64,000 nt of DNA from Flavimaricola sp. (GTDB taxonomy: Bacteria; Pseudomonadota; Alphaproteobacteria; Rhodobacterales; Rhodobacteraceae): the NCBI GenBank assembly GCA_029255105.1, contig JAQWWH010000064.1, positions 18,544 through 82,543 of the forward strand. The letters are read 5' to 3'. The position numbers and the translations under genes were made by a program. Within the stretch, counting starts at the first letter, position 1; each line of letters starts with the position of its first letter. The notes beneath the pieces are model-generated. The model did not search any database. It saw nothing but the letters and a program-made list of their open reading frames with translations, and had not been told where the DNA came from. This document shows positions 16,925 to 25,817 of the stretch, piece by piece.

Positions 16925-18477
16925 TCCGCGGCCAGCCTTGTGACAATCGGCTCTTCAACCGGGGCGGGCGCATCAGGAACCATGCGGCCCAGAACCTTGG
17001 CGCTCGACACCACCCCGGGCAGCCCCGCCCCGGGATGCGTTCCCGCCCCGACAAGATAAAGCCCGCGGGCTTCTTCACTGACGTTATGCGGACGGAACCA
17101 GGCAGATTGCAGAATGCGCGGCTCAATCGAAAAGCCACAGCCATGAGGCGACAGATAGCGGTCGCGGAAATCCTCGGGCGTATAGATCATGGATGCCGAA
17201 AGGTGGTCCTGAAAGCCAGGGATCGTCTCCTCCAGAACCGCGGCGACCTTGGCCTGGTAGATCTTTGACATCTTCTGCCAGTCGACCGGGTTGTCGTGGC
17301 CAAGGTGAGGGACCGGTGAGAGCGCGTAGAAGGTATCATCGCCCTTCGGGGCAACGTTGGGGTCGGTGACCGAGGGCCGATGCAGATAAAGGCTCATGTC
17401 ATCGGCGAGTTTGCCTTTGATGAAAATGTCGTTCAGCAGACCTTCATAGCGTGGCCCGCTCAGGATCGTGTGGTGGCCAACGTCCTTCCACATCTCGGCC
17501 GTGCCCATCGTGCCGAAGTACCAGACAAACAGGCCCATGGACCAACGGGTCTTGTCCAGCTTTTTTGTCGTCCAGCGCTTGCGGGGATGGTTCCGGAGAA
17601 GTCGGTCATAGGTAAATCCGGCGTCGGCGTTCGACACCACAAGCGGCGCGGCCAGCGTCGTTCCATCGGTCAAAAGAACGCCCTTGGCAGCGCCATCCTC
17701 GACCACGATCTCATCGACTGTGGTATTCAGGTGAACCTTCCCACCCTGACGTTCGACAACACCCTGCATGGCATCGGCAATGGCCTGAACCCCGCCGATG
17801 GCGTAGTGGACGCCGTATTCCTTCTCGAGGTGGCTGACGAGCGCGTAGATCGACGTCACATGCATGGGATCACCGCCAATGAACAGCGGGTGAAACGACA
17901 GTGCCATCTGCAGGCGGGGGTCCTTGACCCGTGACTTGGCCAGACCAAAGATCGACTTGTCAGCCCGCAAGAGGGCAAATTCCGGGATCACCTTTCCGGT
18001 GCTCCAGAACTTGTGCATCGGCTTGTCGACCATGCCCTCGAACCCCACAACGAACCGGCGGGCCGAGTCTTTGAGAAATCTTTTGTAGCCCTTCACATCC
18101 CGGGGGCTAAGCCGCGCGACCTCCTCGACCATGCGGTCGGTATCGCCGGTCGCGGCAAAGACGCTGCCATCGGGCCAGCGAATTTCGTAGAATGGGTCCA
18201 GCGGACGCAGGTCAACATCCTTGTGGAAGTCCTCACCGCATTCTGACCAAAGCTCTTCAAAAACCTGGGGCACGGTCACAATGGTCGGTCCCAGATCGAA
18301 TCGATGGCCATTCTCGGTTACCGATGAGCCGCGCCCACCGGCACGGTCCAGACGGTCAATGACCGTAACGGCATATCCCTTAGCACCAAGCCGCATCGCT
18401 GCGGCCAATCCACCAAGGCCTGCACCAACAACGATGGCGTCATGTGGACGCGCGATAGGAAAGGTATGTGTCATCAT
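16921..18477 (-). CDS. crtI: Phytoene desaturase CrtI
   Basis: CrtI (518 aa) desaturates phytoene; in this branch three steps give neurosporene. The FAD motif GAGLGG is at 19-24 of this start. The CrtI C-terminal signature is seen as LYLVGAGTHPGAGLPGVVSSAKV, and FDLGPTIVTVPQVFEELW is typical. Two consecutive ATGs (18477, 18474) could both start; neither has a clear ribosome site, and the second may be used. It diverges from crtA, with one PpsR-type site 17 bases upstream. Confidence 0.97.
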   Translation of the reverse strand: MMTHTFPIARPHDAIVVGAGLGGLAAAMRLGAKGYAVTVIDRLDRAGGRGSSVTENGHRFDLGPTIVTVPQVFEELWSECGEDFHKDVDLRPLDPFYEIRWPDGSVFAATGDTDRMVEEVARLSPRDVKGYKRFLKDSARRFVVGFEGMVDKPMHKFWSTGKVIPEFALLRADKSIFGLAKSRVKDPRLQMALSFHPLFIGGDPMHVTSIYALVSHLEKEYGVHYAIGGVQAIADAMQGVVERQGGKVHLNTTVDEIVVEDGAAKGVLLTDGTTLAAPLVVSNADAGFTYDRLLRNHPRKRWTTKKLDKTRWSMGLFVWYFGTMGTAEMWKDVGHHTILSGPRYEGLLNDIFIKGKLADDMSLYLHRPSVTDPNVAPKGDDTFYALSPVPHLGHDNPVDWQKMSKIYQAKVAAVLEETIPGFQDHLSASMIYTPEDFRDRYLSPHGCGFSIEPRILQSAWFRPHNVSEEARGLYLVGAGTHPGAGLPGVVSSAKVLGRMVPDAPAPVEEPIVTRLAAE

Positions 18478-18493
18478 GCCCAAACGATAGCGG

Positions 18494-18511
18494 TGTCAAT
18501 CTAAGTTGACA
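18494..18511. promoter_or_regulatory. PpsR/CrtJ-type operator at crtI
   Basis: TGTCAA-TCTAAG-TTGACA is a TGT-N12-ACA motif with perfect 6-base arms, 17 bases upstream of the crtI ATG. It is a single site, unlike the pairs at bchC and crtE/crtD. A second single site lies at 18702-18719 by crtA, 190 bases away; such distant pairs are known to cooperate by looping in Rhodobacter. Confidence 0.75.
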
Positions 18512-18563
18512 ATCTTAGAAATGGGCGGGAGTCCCTTCCAAAGTCCGGATCACCTTGGATAGG

Positions 18564-18596
18564 CTGGCTGCACCGGGGTCGGGTCATCGCAGCCAG
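18564..18596. other. Inverted repeat between crtI and crtA
   Basis: CTGGCTGC (18564-18571) and GCAGCCAG (18589-18596) are perfect 8-base arms around 17 bases, midway between the two PpsR-type sites in the 261-base crtI/crtA gap. It may be an RNA hairpin in a leader or a protein site; nothing identifies the partner. Confidence 0.4.
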
Positions 18597-18701
18597 TGCA
18601 TCAACGCCCAACAAAGAAAACACGAAATCTGCGCGATTGATCCTGCCTCACGTGAATGAATTTGACTGCGACGCTAGCGCCTTTCCAAAACGGCAGCCAT
18701 G

Positions 18702-18719
18702 TGTCAGGATAAGTTGACA
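18702..18719. promoter_or_regulatory. PpsR/CrtJ-type operator at crtA
   Basis: TGT-N12-ACA with downstream arm TTGACA, ending 19 bases before the crtA GTG. If that GTG is correct, the operator lies in the leader or over the transcription start rather than over a normal -35 box, and no good -10 box fits downstream. Confidence 0.7.
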
Positions 18720-18738
18720 CTATTGGACTTTCTGACTC

Positions 18739-19446
18739 GTGACCCAGACCGTCAGCCTTTCGTTCTTTCGCTTTGCGGGCCTCGGTGCTCGCCTTTGGGC
18801 GTTGACCCAGATGGGGGCTGCACGGCTTCCTCTGGGCCGCACCCCGGACATCGGGTTCTGGAAGTTGTGTGGATCGGGCACCGGCGAAGGCTTTACCCCC
18901 GTTCCCAATACCGCCGTCTATGCGATCCTGGCCACATGGCCGGATGAGGCGACAGCGCGAGCACGGGTTGCAGAGGCAAAGGTCTTTGCCCGCTACCGCG
19001 CCAAGGCGGTCGAGGATTGGACGGTGTTCCTCACCCCAACTTCGTCTCGCGGACATTGGGCCGGAAAGACCCCGTTCAAAGTCGGGACCCCCGCGACCAA
19101 CGGCCCCCTCGCTGCATTGACCCGGGCCACGGTCCGGCCTTCGATCGCCACGCGATTTTGGGGGCGCGTGCCCGATATCTCTGCCATGATCGGCAAGGAT
19201 ACGAACGTCGCCTTCAAGATCGGGATCGGAGAGGTGCCCTTGTTGCACCAGGTCACCTTTTCTATCTGGCCATCCGAGGCCGCTATGGCGGCCTTTGCCC
19301 GGACCGGACCACATGCCGAGGCGATCAAAGCCGTCCGCGAGGAAGGCTGGTTTCGCGAAGAACTTTACGCCCGTTTTGCCGTGCAGTCCGATATGGGCTC
19401 ATGGGCCGGGCGCTCTCCACTTGATCGATTGAAAGACGCCGCATGA
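18739..19446 (+). CDS. crtA: Spheroidene monooxygenase CrtA
   Basis: CrtA (235 aa) adds the C2 keto group to spheroidene, giving spheroidenone, a reaction favoured when oxygen is present. The sequence SLSFFRFAGLGARLWAL and the block FWKLCGSGTGEGFTPVPN are characteristic. Relatives contain haem, but no axial residue can be assigned from sequence alone. The start is GTG, required because the conserved N-terminus begins immediately; the ribosome site is weak. The stop overlaps the bchI ATG (ATGA), tying this carotenoid gene to the bchI-bchD-bchO transcript. Confidence 0.95.
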   Translation: MTQTVSLSFFRFAGLGARLWALTQMGAARLPLGRTPDIGFWKLCGSGTGEGFTPVPNTAVYAILATWPDEATARARVAEAKVFARYRAKAVEDWTVFLTPTSSRGHWAGKTPFKVGTPATNGPLAALTRATVRPSIATRFWGRVPDISAMIGKDTNVAFKIGIGEVPLLHQVTFSIWPSEAAMAAFARTGPHAEAIKAVREEGWFREELYARFAVQSDMGSWAGRSPLDRLKDAA

Positions 19447-20447
19447 AACAACCCTTTCCCTTCTCAGCCATCGTCGGCCAGGCCGAAATGAAGCGGGCCA
19501 TGATCCTCACGGCCATCGATCCCTCTATCGGGGGGGTTCTGGTCTTTGGGGATCGGGGAACCGGCAAATCCACAGCCGTGCGGGCGCTTGCCGCTCTTCT
19601 CCCCCCGATTACGGCCGTGAAGGGGTGTCCCATCAACTCGGAAACCCCGGCGGGGGTGCCTGAATGGGCCGGGATCACGACCAAGCAAACGCATGAGACC
19701 CCGACGCCCGTCGTGGATCTGCCCCTTGGCGTGACCGAAGACCGGGTGACAGGTGCGCTGGACATCGAACGGGCGCTGACCCGGGGGGAAAAGGCGTTCC
19801 AGCCCGGCCTTCTGGCACGCGCCAACCGAGGCTACCTTTATATCGACGAGGTCAACCTGCTGGAAGATCACATCGTCGACCTGCTGCTCGACGTAGCCCA
19901 GTCGGGCGAAAACGTGGTGGAACGAGAGGGCCTGTCGATCCGCCATCCGGCCCGTTTTGTGCTGGTCGGATCAGGCAACCCGGAAGAGGGCGAATTGCGG
20001 CCACAGCTGCTTGACCGGTTTGGCCTGTCGGTCGAAGTGGCCTCGCCCAAGGATATCGAGGAACGGATCGAGGTCATTCGCCGCCGCGATGCCTACGAGA
20101 CCGAGTACACGACCTTTATGCTGCGCTGGCAGGCTGAGGATGCAACGATTCGCGACCAGATCCTGCGTTCGCGTCAAACCTTGAAAAAGCTGGGGACGAC
20201 TGACGATTCCCTGCGCGACGTGGCCAAGCTGTGCCTTGCCTTGGGGTCGGACGGCCTGCGGGGCGAGCTGACGTTGCTCAAGGCCGCGCGTGCCTATGCT
20301 GCATGGCGCGATGACACGGCACTGACCCGTGGCCATGTGCGCGATGTTGCCGCCATGGCCCTGCGCCATCGTCTGCGGCGCGATCCACTGGACGAAGCCG
20401 GAAGCGGCGCCCGCGTCGGGCGGATCGTGGAGGAGGTTCTTGGCTGA
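19443..20447 (+). CDS. bchI: Magnesium chelatase AAA+ subunit BchI
   Basis: BchI (334 aa) is the ATPase subunit that, with BchD and BchH, inserts magnesium into protoporphyrin IX. Walker A GDRGTGKS lies at 36-43 and Walker B YLYIDEVNLL at 131-140. Sensor 1 is in GSGNPEEGE and the arginine finger in LLDRFGL. Length is normal. It overlaps crtA by four bases upstream and bchD by eight downstream. The BchH partner is not in the window. Confidence 0.98.
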   Translation: MKQPFPFSAIVGQAEMKRAMILTAIDPSIGGVLVFGDRGTGKSTAVRALAALLPPITAVKGCPINSETPAGVPEWAGITTKQTHETPTPVVDLPLGVTEDRVTGALDIERALTRGEKAFQPGLLARANRGYLYIDEVNLLEDHIVDLLLDVAQSGENVVEREGLSIRHPARFVLVGSGNPEEGELRPQLLDRFGLSVEVASPKDIEERIEVIRRRDAYETEYTTFMLRWQAEDATIRDQILRSRQTLKKLGTTDDSLRDVAKLCLALGSDGLRGELTLLKAARAYAAWRDDTALTRGHVRDVAAMALRHRLRRDPLDEAGSGARVGRIVEEVLG

Positions 20448-22113
20448 CCTCGCCACCCCCTTTGGCCGGGCGACAATCGCCCTTGCCTTGCTGGCGGTCG
20501 ATCCAAAAGGGTTGGGCGGCATGGCCATACGCGCCCGCTCGGGTCCGGTGCGCGATGCCCTGACGGACATGTTTGGCGCCATCCCGCTGCCACGCACCCG
20601 GCTGCATCCGGCGGTGACGGATTCGGCGCTGTACGGTGGGTTGGATTTGTCAGCCACGCTATCGTCGGACCATTTCGTGACCGAACGCGGCCTGCTGGCC
20701 AACCCGTCGGCCCTGGTTTTGGCCATGGCCGAACGGACGACATCAGAGCTGGCCGCCCGGTTGGCCCTGACCCTGGACGAAGGGCGGGGGCATTGCCTGA
20801 TTGCCCTTGATGAGGGCTCCGAAGACGACGAAACCCTCCCTGCCGCGTTGGCCGAGCGGATGGCATTTGCCATCGACCTGAACGATGTGCCTCTGGGCGA
20901 CGTCACAGGCTTTGGTCCCGACGCAGAAGAGTTGGAGGACGCGCGCGCCATGCTCGCAACGGTTCAGACCGGACCCGAGGATCTGGGGCGGATCGTAGGC
21001 CTTTGTGCCGATTTTGGCGTTGGCTCTGGCCGGGGGGCCTTGTTTGCCCTGCGCGCCGCACGGGCGAATGCCGCACTTGAAGGAAGGTCCAAGATTACAG
21101 ATGAGGATATCGCCACCGGATGCGCCCTTGTCCTGTCGCACCGGGCCACCCAATTCCCCGCCCCGCAAGAGGACGAAACTGAAGAGCCGCCGCCGGACCC
21201 CAAAGCCGAAAGCGATGACCCCGACGATCAGGATCAGGACAGCCTTGAGTTGCCGGACGAACTGCTGCTCGAGGCTGTCCGCGCCCTTATCCCCGACGAC
21301 CTGCTTGCAAGGATCGCAGCCCAAAAGGCGCGACGTGGCAAGGGCAGCGGGACCGGGGCCAAGAAGAAGGGCAACCGACGGGGCAGGCCCCTGCCCTCAC
21401 GGCCCGGTCGGCTGGGCGATGGCGCGCGGATCGACATCGTCGGCACCCTGCGGGCAGCGGCCCCCTGGCAGACCATCCGGGCCCAGGCCAGCCCCAAATC
21501 AGCGGGCCTATACATCCGCCCCTCGGACATACGCGTCAAACGGTACGAGGACCGGTCCGACCGGCTGTTGATCTTTGCGGTCGACGCTTCAGGCTCTGCC
21601 GCACTGGCCCGACTGGCCGAGGCAAAGGGCGCGGTCGAATTGCTGTTGGCACAGGCCTACGCCCGGCGCGATCATGTGGCACTTGTCGCGTTCCGGGGCA
21701 CTGTTGCAGAGGTTCTTCTCCCGCCGACACGCAGCCTTGTGCAAACCAAACGGCGTTTGGCCAGCCTGCCCGGAGGCGGCGGGACCCCTCTGGCCGCCGG
21801 TCTGCAAGCCGCGCTGCACATGGCAGATCAGGCGGGGCGGCGCGGGCTGACACCGACCCTTGCCCTGCTGACCGATGGACGGGCCAATATCGCCCTAGAC
21901 GGCACAGCGAACCGCCCACTTGCTGCAGAAGACGCCCAGCGCGTTGCCCGTGGATTGCGCATGGCAGGGCTGGACGGGGTTGTCATCGACACCGGAAACC
22001 GGCCCGAAAAGGCACTTGAAAGCCTCGCCCAGACGCTAGGCGCGGCCTACCTGCCCCTGCCCCGTGCCAATGCCGAACGGCTGTCGCAGGCCGTTTCTGA
22101 CGTTTTGGGCTAG
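20440..22113 (+). CDS. bchD: Magnesium chelatase subunit BchD
   Basis: BchD (557 aa) is the AAA+-like platform subunit of magnesium chelatase. The N-terminal AAA+ part is degenerate, without an intact Walker A. An acidic/proline linker rich in E, D and P lies at about 243-267. The C-terminal integrin-I-like domain carries the MIDAS motif DASGS from D382, and LLTDGRANIAL further on. The start is TTG 20440, with GGAGGAGG just upstream inside bchI and an N-terminus MADLATPFGRATIALALL that fits the family. The longer open frame from 20329 lies within bchI and is not used. Confidence 0.96.
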   Translation: MADLATPFGRATIALALLAVDPKGLGGMAIRARSGPVRDALTDMFGAIPLPRTRLHPAVTDSALYGGLDLSATLSSDHFVTERGLLANPSALVLAMAERTTSELAARLALTLDEGRGHCLIALDEGSEDDETLPAALAERMAFAIDLNDVPLGDVTGFGPDAEELEDARAMLATVQTGPEDLGRIVGLCADFGVGSGRGALFALRAARANAALEGRSKITDEDIATGCALVLSHRATQFPAPQEDETEEPPPDPKAESDDPDDQDQDSLELPDELLLEAVRALIPDDLLARIAAQKARRGKGSGTGAKKKGNRRGRPLPSRPGRLGDGARIDIVGTLRAAAPWQTIRAQASPKSAGLYIRPSDIRVKRYEDRSDRLLIFAVDASGSAALARLAEAKGAVELLLAQAYARRDHVALVAFRGTVAEVLLPPTRSLVQTKRRLASLPGGGGTPLAAGLQAALHMADQAGRRGLTPTLALLTDGRANIALDGTANRPLAAEDAQRVARGLRMAGLDGVVIDTGNRPEKALESLAQTLGAAYLPLPRANAERLSQAVSDVLG

Positions 22114-22116
22114 GCT

Positions 22117-22971
22117 GTGCGCTGGCCACAGGACGCCGAGGGCTGGCCCCTGCGCGAACATTCGCGCATGCAACTGCTGCGCCCCCACCGCTGGCACATT
22201 CAGGAGGCCGGGGAAGGCAAGACCCTGATCCTGATCCACGGAGCGGGCGGTGCCACCCAAAGCTGGAGGGGTCTGTTCCCGCTGCTGGCCCAATCCTATC
22301 ACGTCGTATCCATCGACCTGCCCGGACAGGGGCTGACCCAAGCCGGATCGCGCAGCCGCTATGGGCTGGATGCGATGGCAGAGGATGTGTTGGCCCTGAT
22401 CCGTGACAACGGCTGGACCCCCCGCACCCTCATTGGACATTCGGCTGGCGGCGCCATTGCCCTGCGCCTCGCCGAATTGGGTGCGGTTCCGGATGGCTGC
22501 GTGATCGGGCTGAACCCAGCCCTCAGCAACTTCAAAGGGGTCGCGGGCTGGTTGTTTCCCATGCTGGCCAAGGTCTTGGCCCTGAACCCGTTTTCGGCAA
22601 GCCTGTTTACGGCAGCAGCCTCCGAATCCAGCGTGCGAAACCTGATCAAGGGGACAGGGTCAAAGCTTGATGAAGAGGGGATAGCCCTTTACCGCAAGCT
22701 GGCGACGGACCGGACCCATGTGGACGCGACCCTTGCCATGATGGCGCAATGGTCGCTGGATGGGCTGCTAAGCCGGCTTGGCGAGATCGCTTGCCCGGTT
22801 CACCTGATCGTCGGGACCAACGATCTGGCGGTCCCCCCAAAGACAAGCCGTGACGCCGCCCGCATCCTGCCCAATGCAACGGTGGTCGAGCTGCCCGGCC
22901 TTGGGCATCTGGCACACGAAGAGGACCCCGGCCAGATCGCAGACCTGATCCACACGATCCTGCAGGGCTGA
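22117..22971 (+). CDS. bchO: BchO, alpha/beta hydrolase of the magnesium chelatase operon
   Basis: BchO (284 aa) is always found with bchI and bchD. It is an alpha/beta hydrolase thought to assist magnesium chelation or act on a related intermediate; its substrate is unproven. HGAGG (41-45) forms the oxyanion region, S109 in GHSAGG is the nucleophile, and the D of VGTNDLA and H of GLGH complete the triad. The start is GTG 22117, three bases after the bchD stop. It is the last gene of the pigment cluster in this window. Confidence 0.93.
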   Translation: MRWPQDAEGWPLREHSRMQLLRPHRWHIQEAGEGKTLILIHGAGGATQSWRGLFPLLAQSYHVVSIDLPGQGLTQAGSRSRYGLDAMAEDVLALIRDNGWTPRTLIGHSAGGAIALRLAELGAVPDGCVIGLNPALSNFKGVAGWLFPMLAKVLALNPFSASLFTAAASESSVRNLIKGTGSKLDEEGIALYRKLATDRTHVDATLAMMAQWSLDGLLSRLGEIACPVHLIVGTNDLAVPPKTSRDAARILPNATVVELPGLGHLAHEEDPGQIADLIHTILQG

Positions 22972-23103
22972 AATCCCGCCAAGGCTGGTATGATACGCCC
23001 CGTCACCCTATCTCTGGCCTGCCTGAACATTGACAAGCGGCGCAGACTCAAGCCACTCGGTCCCCAATGCATCCGTCCCTTGTCCTGAAGAAGAAAGCAC
23101 AGC

Positions 23104-23715
23104 ATGGCCAATCACCTTTATCACGGCGATCTACCCGATGGCCTGAACCTTGGGCCCATCGTCGCGATTGATTGCGAAACCATGGGGCTGAACCCGCACC
23201 GGGACCGGCTGTGCCTGATCCAGATGTCGGGCGGCGATGGTGAGTGTCATCTTGTTCAGGTGGCCATCGGGCAGACCGAGGCGCCGAACCTTTGCGCTAT
23301 GCTGACAGACCCAAACGTCCTCAAGCTGTTTCACTTTGGCCGGTTCGACATTGCCGCCCTTTACAATGCCTTCGGGGCGTTGGCGGCACCGGTCTACTGC
23401 ACCAAGATCGCGTCCAAACTTGTCCGGACCTTCACCGACCGGCACGGGCTGAAGTACCTTTTGAACGATCTCTGCGGTGTCGACATCTCAAAGCATCAGC
23501 AGCAAAGCGATTGGGGCGCCAAAACCCTGACAGCGGCGCAGCTTGACTACGCGGCATCGGATGTCCTGTACCTGCACAAGCTGCGTCTTGCGCTAGACGC
23601 CATGCTCGCCCGCGAAGGCCGCACTGAAATGGCACAGGCCTGTTTCGAGTTCCTGCCTACCCGATCCAAGCTGGATCTGGCGGGCTGGCCCGAAATAGAC
23701 ATTTTCGCGCATTGA
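23104..23715 (+). CDS. rnd: Ribonuclease D-like 3'-5' exonuclease
   Basis: The 203-aa protein is a DEDDy-family exonuclease with only the catalytic domain. D23 and E25 are in AIDCETMGL, a further Asp is in HFGRFD, and Y and D are in DYAASDVLYLH. The HRDC domains of full-length E. coli RNase D are absent, as is usual for the short alphaproteobacterial form. It probably trims structured RNA ends. Its stop overlaps the lptC start (TGATG), the usual rnd-lptC order in Rhodobacterales. Confidence 0.93.
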   Translation: MANHLYHGDLPDGLNLGPIVAIDCETMGLNPHRDRLCLIQMSGGDGECHLVQVAIGQTEAPNLCAMLTDPNVLKLFHFGRFDIAALYNAFGALAAPVYCTKIASKLVRTFTDRHGLKYLLNDLCGVDISKHQQQSDWGAKTLTAAQLDYAASDVLYLHKLRLALDAMLAREGRTEMAQACFEFLPTRSKLDLAGWPEIDIFAH

Positions 23716-24314
23716 TGGACAGGCAAGGGAACCTTTACTCTCACTTCGTGGCGGGGCTGAAAGTGCTTTTGCCGCTGGGTGCCCTTGCCCTTTTGTCGAC
23801 CATGTTTCTCTTTGCCAACGGACCGGAGCCAGACCCTGCGATCCCTTTCGCCGAGATCGAGGCGATTGCCATCGACCCAAGGATCGGCGATCCGCACTTT
23901 GCCGGGATTGCTGACGACGGCTCTGTCATTTCGATCAACGCCAACGAGATCAGGCCCGATCTTGGTCAGCGGGATTCGTTCAGCGTCAACACCATACGGG
24001 CGATCATCGACGCGACCGATGGGAGCCGGGTCGAGATTACAGCCGGACAAGGGCAGATCGAACCGCGTAGCAAGATCGCCCGTCTGACAGGCCTTGCCCG
24101 CGTCACAACCTCAAGCGGCTATGTCCTGGAAACCGCAGGCCTTGTCGCTGACCTCAACAGCGGAACCGTGACTTCGATGGGCGCGCTTGAGGCGCAGGCA
24201 CCTTACGGAGAATTCAGTGCCGGCGGTCTCGTGCTCTCGACCTCCCAGTCAGGGGAGGGATCGCAGATGGTTTTCAATGGCGGTGTCCGCCTGCTATACC
24301 AACCCCAACCATAA
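23715..24314 (+). CDS. lptC: LPS export protein LptC
   Basis: LptC (199 aa) is the single-span inner-membrane anchor that passes lipopolysaccharide from the LptBFG transporter to LptA. The membrane helix lies at about 15-34 (LKVLLPLGALALLSTMFLF), followed by a periplasmic beta-jellyroll with the recurring pattern of LptC (ARLTGLARVTTSSGYVLETAG). The ATG is nested in the rnd stop codon. lptA and lptB follow. Confidence 0.9.
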   Translation: MDRQGNLYSHFVAGLKVLLPLGALALLSTMFLFANGPEPDPAIPFAEIEAIAIDPRIGDPHFAGIADDGSVISINANEIRPDLGQRDSFSVNTIRAIIDATDGSRVEITAGQGQIEPRSKIARLTGLARVTTSSGYVLETAGLVADLNSGTVTSMGALEAQAPYGEFSAGGLVLSTSQSGEGSQMVFNGGVRLLYQPQP

Positions 24315-24320
24315 GGACCT

Positions 24321-24812
24321 ATGACCGTGATGTTGCCTCGTCTGCCCGCGCTTGCCCTTCTGGTGCTGATCCCGTTTCAGGCCGCCGCGCAAACCAACAT
24401 CGCCTTGGGCGGAATCACCGCTGATCCCACCGCTCCGGTCGAGATTACGGCCGATCAGTTGACTGTCGATCAGGACAGCCGAAGTGCCACCTTCAGCGGC
24501 AGCGTCCTGATCGGGCAGGGGAGCCTGCGGGTTTCGGCCGAAACGGTCGAGGTTGTCTATGACGAACTGACCGGCCAGATCGCAAGATTGACAGCATCGG
24601 GCGGCGTGACCTTTGCCACCGAGACCGAGGCGGCAGAGGCCCAGAATGCCGTCTACGACCTTGTCGCCAGAGAGTTGACACTGACTGGCGATGTCCTTTT
24701 GACCCAAGGGAACAGCGCCCTGTCAGCCGAAAGCATGGTCGTGAACCTTCAGACAGGGACAGCCCGCATGGATGGCCGGGTCAGAACGGTGTTCGAGCAA
24801 GGGGCCAACTGA
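24321..24812 (+). CDS. lptA: LPS transport periplasmic protein LptA
   Basis: LptA (163 aa) forms the periplasmic bridge carrying lipopolysaccharide to the outer membrane. A signal peptide covers about 1-23 with likely cleavage after AAA. The OstA-type jellyroll shows in PVEITADQLTVDQDSRSATF and SGSVLIGQGSLRVSAETVEV. It lies six bases after lptC, and its stop overlaps the lptB ATG. Confidence 0.93.
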   Translation: MTVMLPRLPALALLVLIPFQAAAQTNIALGGITADPTAPVEITADQLTVDQDSRSATFSGSVLIGQGSLRVSAETVEVVYDELTGQIARLTASGGVTFATETEAAEAQNAVYDLVARELTLTGDVLLTQGNSALSAESMVVNLQTGTARMDGRVRTVFEQGAN

Positions 24813-25576
24813 TGGCCGACCAGAACACGACGCTTACAGTGCGCGAAGGCCAGGCGGGCCTAAGGGTCAACAACCTTTCCAAAAGCTATCGCAAGAGGCC
24901 GGTGATCCGCGACGTCAGCCTGTCGCTTGACCGAGGCGAAGTTGTCGCCCTGCTTGGCCCCAACGGATCGGGCAAGACGACCTGCTTTTATGCCATCGCA
25001 GGGCTGGTGATGCCAGAAGGCGGCCAGGTGATGGTCGATGGCCGCGACGCGACTTTGCTACCGATGTATCGCAGGGCGCGGCTTGGTATCGGCTACCTTC
25101 CCCAGGAAATGTCGATCTTTCGCGGACTTTCGGTTGAAAACAACATCCTGTCGATTCTTGAGATTGCCGAACCAGATCACAGCACCCGGCGCGAGCGGCT
25201 GGAAGAACTGTTGTCCGAATTCGCCATCGAGCATCTGCGTCGTGCGCCTGCGCTTGCCCTGTCGGGCGGTGAACGGCGCCGGGTCGAGATTGCCCGATGC
25301 CTCGCCGCCGGGCCAAGGTATGTCCTGCTGGACGAACCATTCGCTGGCGTCGATCCAATCGCGGTTGGCGAAATCAGATCGCTGGTATCCGACCTGAGCG
25401 ACCGGGGCATTGGCGTGCTGATCACCGATCACAATGTGCGCGAGACCCTCGAAATCGTAGATCGCGCCTATATCCTGCACGACGGCAAGGTCCTGATGTC
25501 CGGCACCGCGGATGAGGTGATCCGCGATGAGAACGTGCGCAGGGTATATCTGGGGCAGACCTTTCGTGTGAACTGA
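24812..25576 (+). CDS. lptB: LPS export ABC ATPase LptB
   Basis: LptB (254 aa) is the cytoplasmic ATPase that drives lipopolysaccharide extraction with LptF and LptG, which are elsewhere. Walker A GPNGSGKTT is at 49-57. The signature LSGGERRRVEIAR, Walker B YVLLDEPFAGVDP and the switch H in ITDHNVRETL are intact; the last motif is diagnostic of LptB. The N-terminal 15 residues are extra relative to E. coli. In many proteobacteria rpoN follows; here a 241-base gap leads straight to hpf. Confidence 0.97.
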   Translation: MADQNTTLTVREGQAGLRVNNLSKSYRKRPVIRDVSLSLDRGEVVALLGPNGSGKTTCFYAIAGLVMPEGGQVMVDGRDATLLPMYRRARLGIGYLPQEMSIFRGLSVENNILSILEIAEPDHSTRRERLEELLSEFAIEHLRRAPALALSGGERRRVEIARCLAAGPRYVLLDEPFAGVDPIAVGEIRSLVSDLSDRGIGVLITDHNVRETLEIVDRAYILHDGKVLMSGTADEVIRDENVRRVYLGQTFRVN

Positions 25577-25761
25577 CTGTTGCCAAAAACAACCTGCACA
25601 GGATCATTGACAACTACGGGTCGTGTAAGGCGAAATGGAGGGGATGAGAGTCATTGGTCATCCTTGCCAAAAGAACCTGCCGGGCGTCTTTGTCCGATCT
25701 CCTAAAGCACTGACCGAATATACCAATTCATCAATTCCCATCGCTGCGACTCATCTGCGAC

Positions 25762-25778
25762 CAAAGCAATTTGCTTTG
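25762..25778. promoter_or_regulatory. Perfect odd-length palindrome upstream of hpf
   Basis: CAAAGCAA-T-TTGCTTTG has 8-base arms round a single central T, 39 bases before the hpf ATG. A one-base centre cannot form an RNA hairpin loop, so a dimeric DNA-binding protein is the likelier reader. The remaining lptB-hpf gap has a TTGACA near 25610 but no matched -10 box that I trust. Confidence 0.45.
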
Positions 25779-25817
25779 CCGTCATGAATCCTTGCGACTA
25801 ACTGAAGAGGAAACGAG

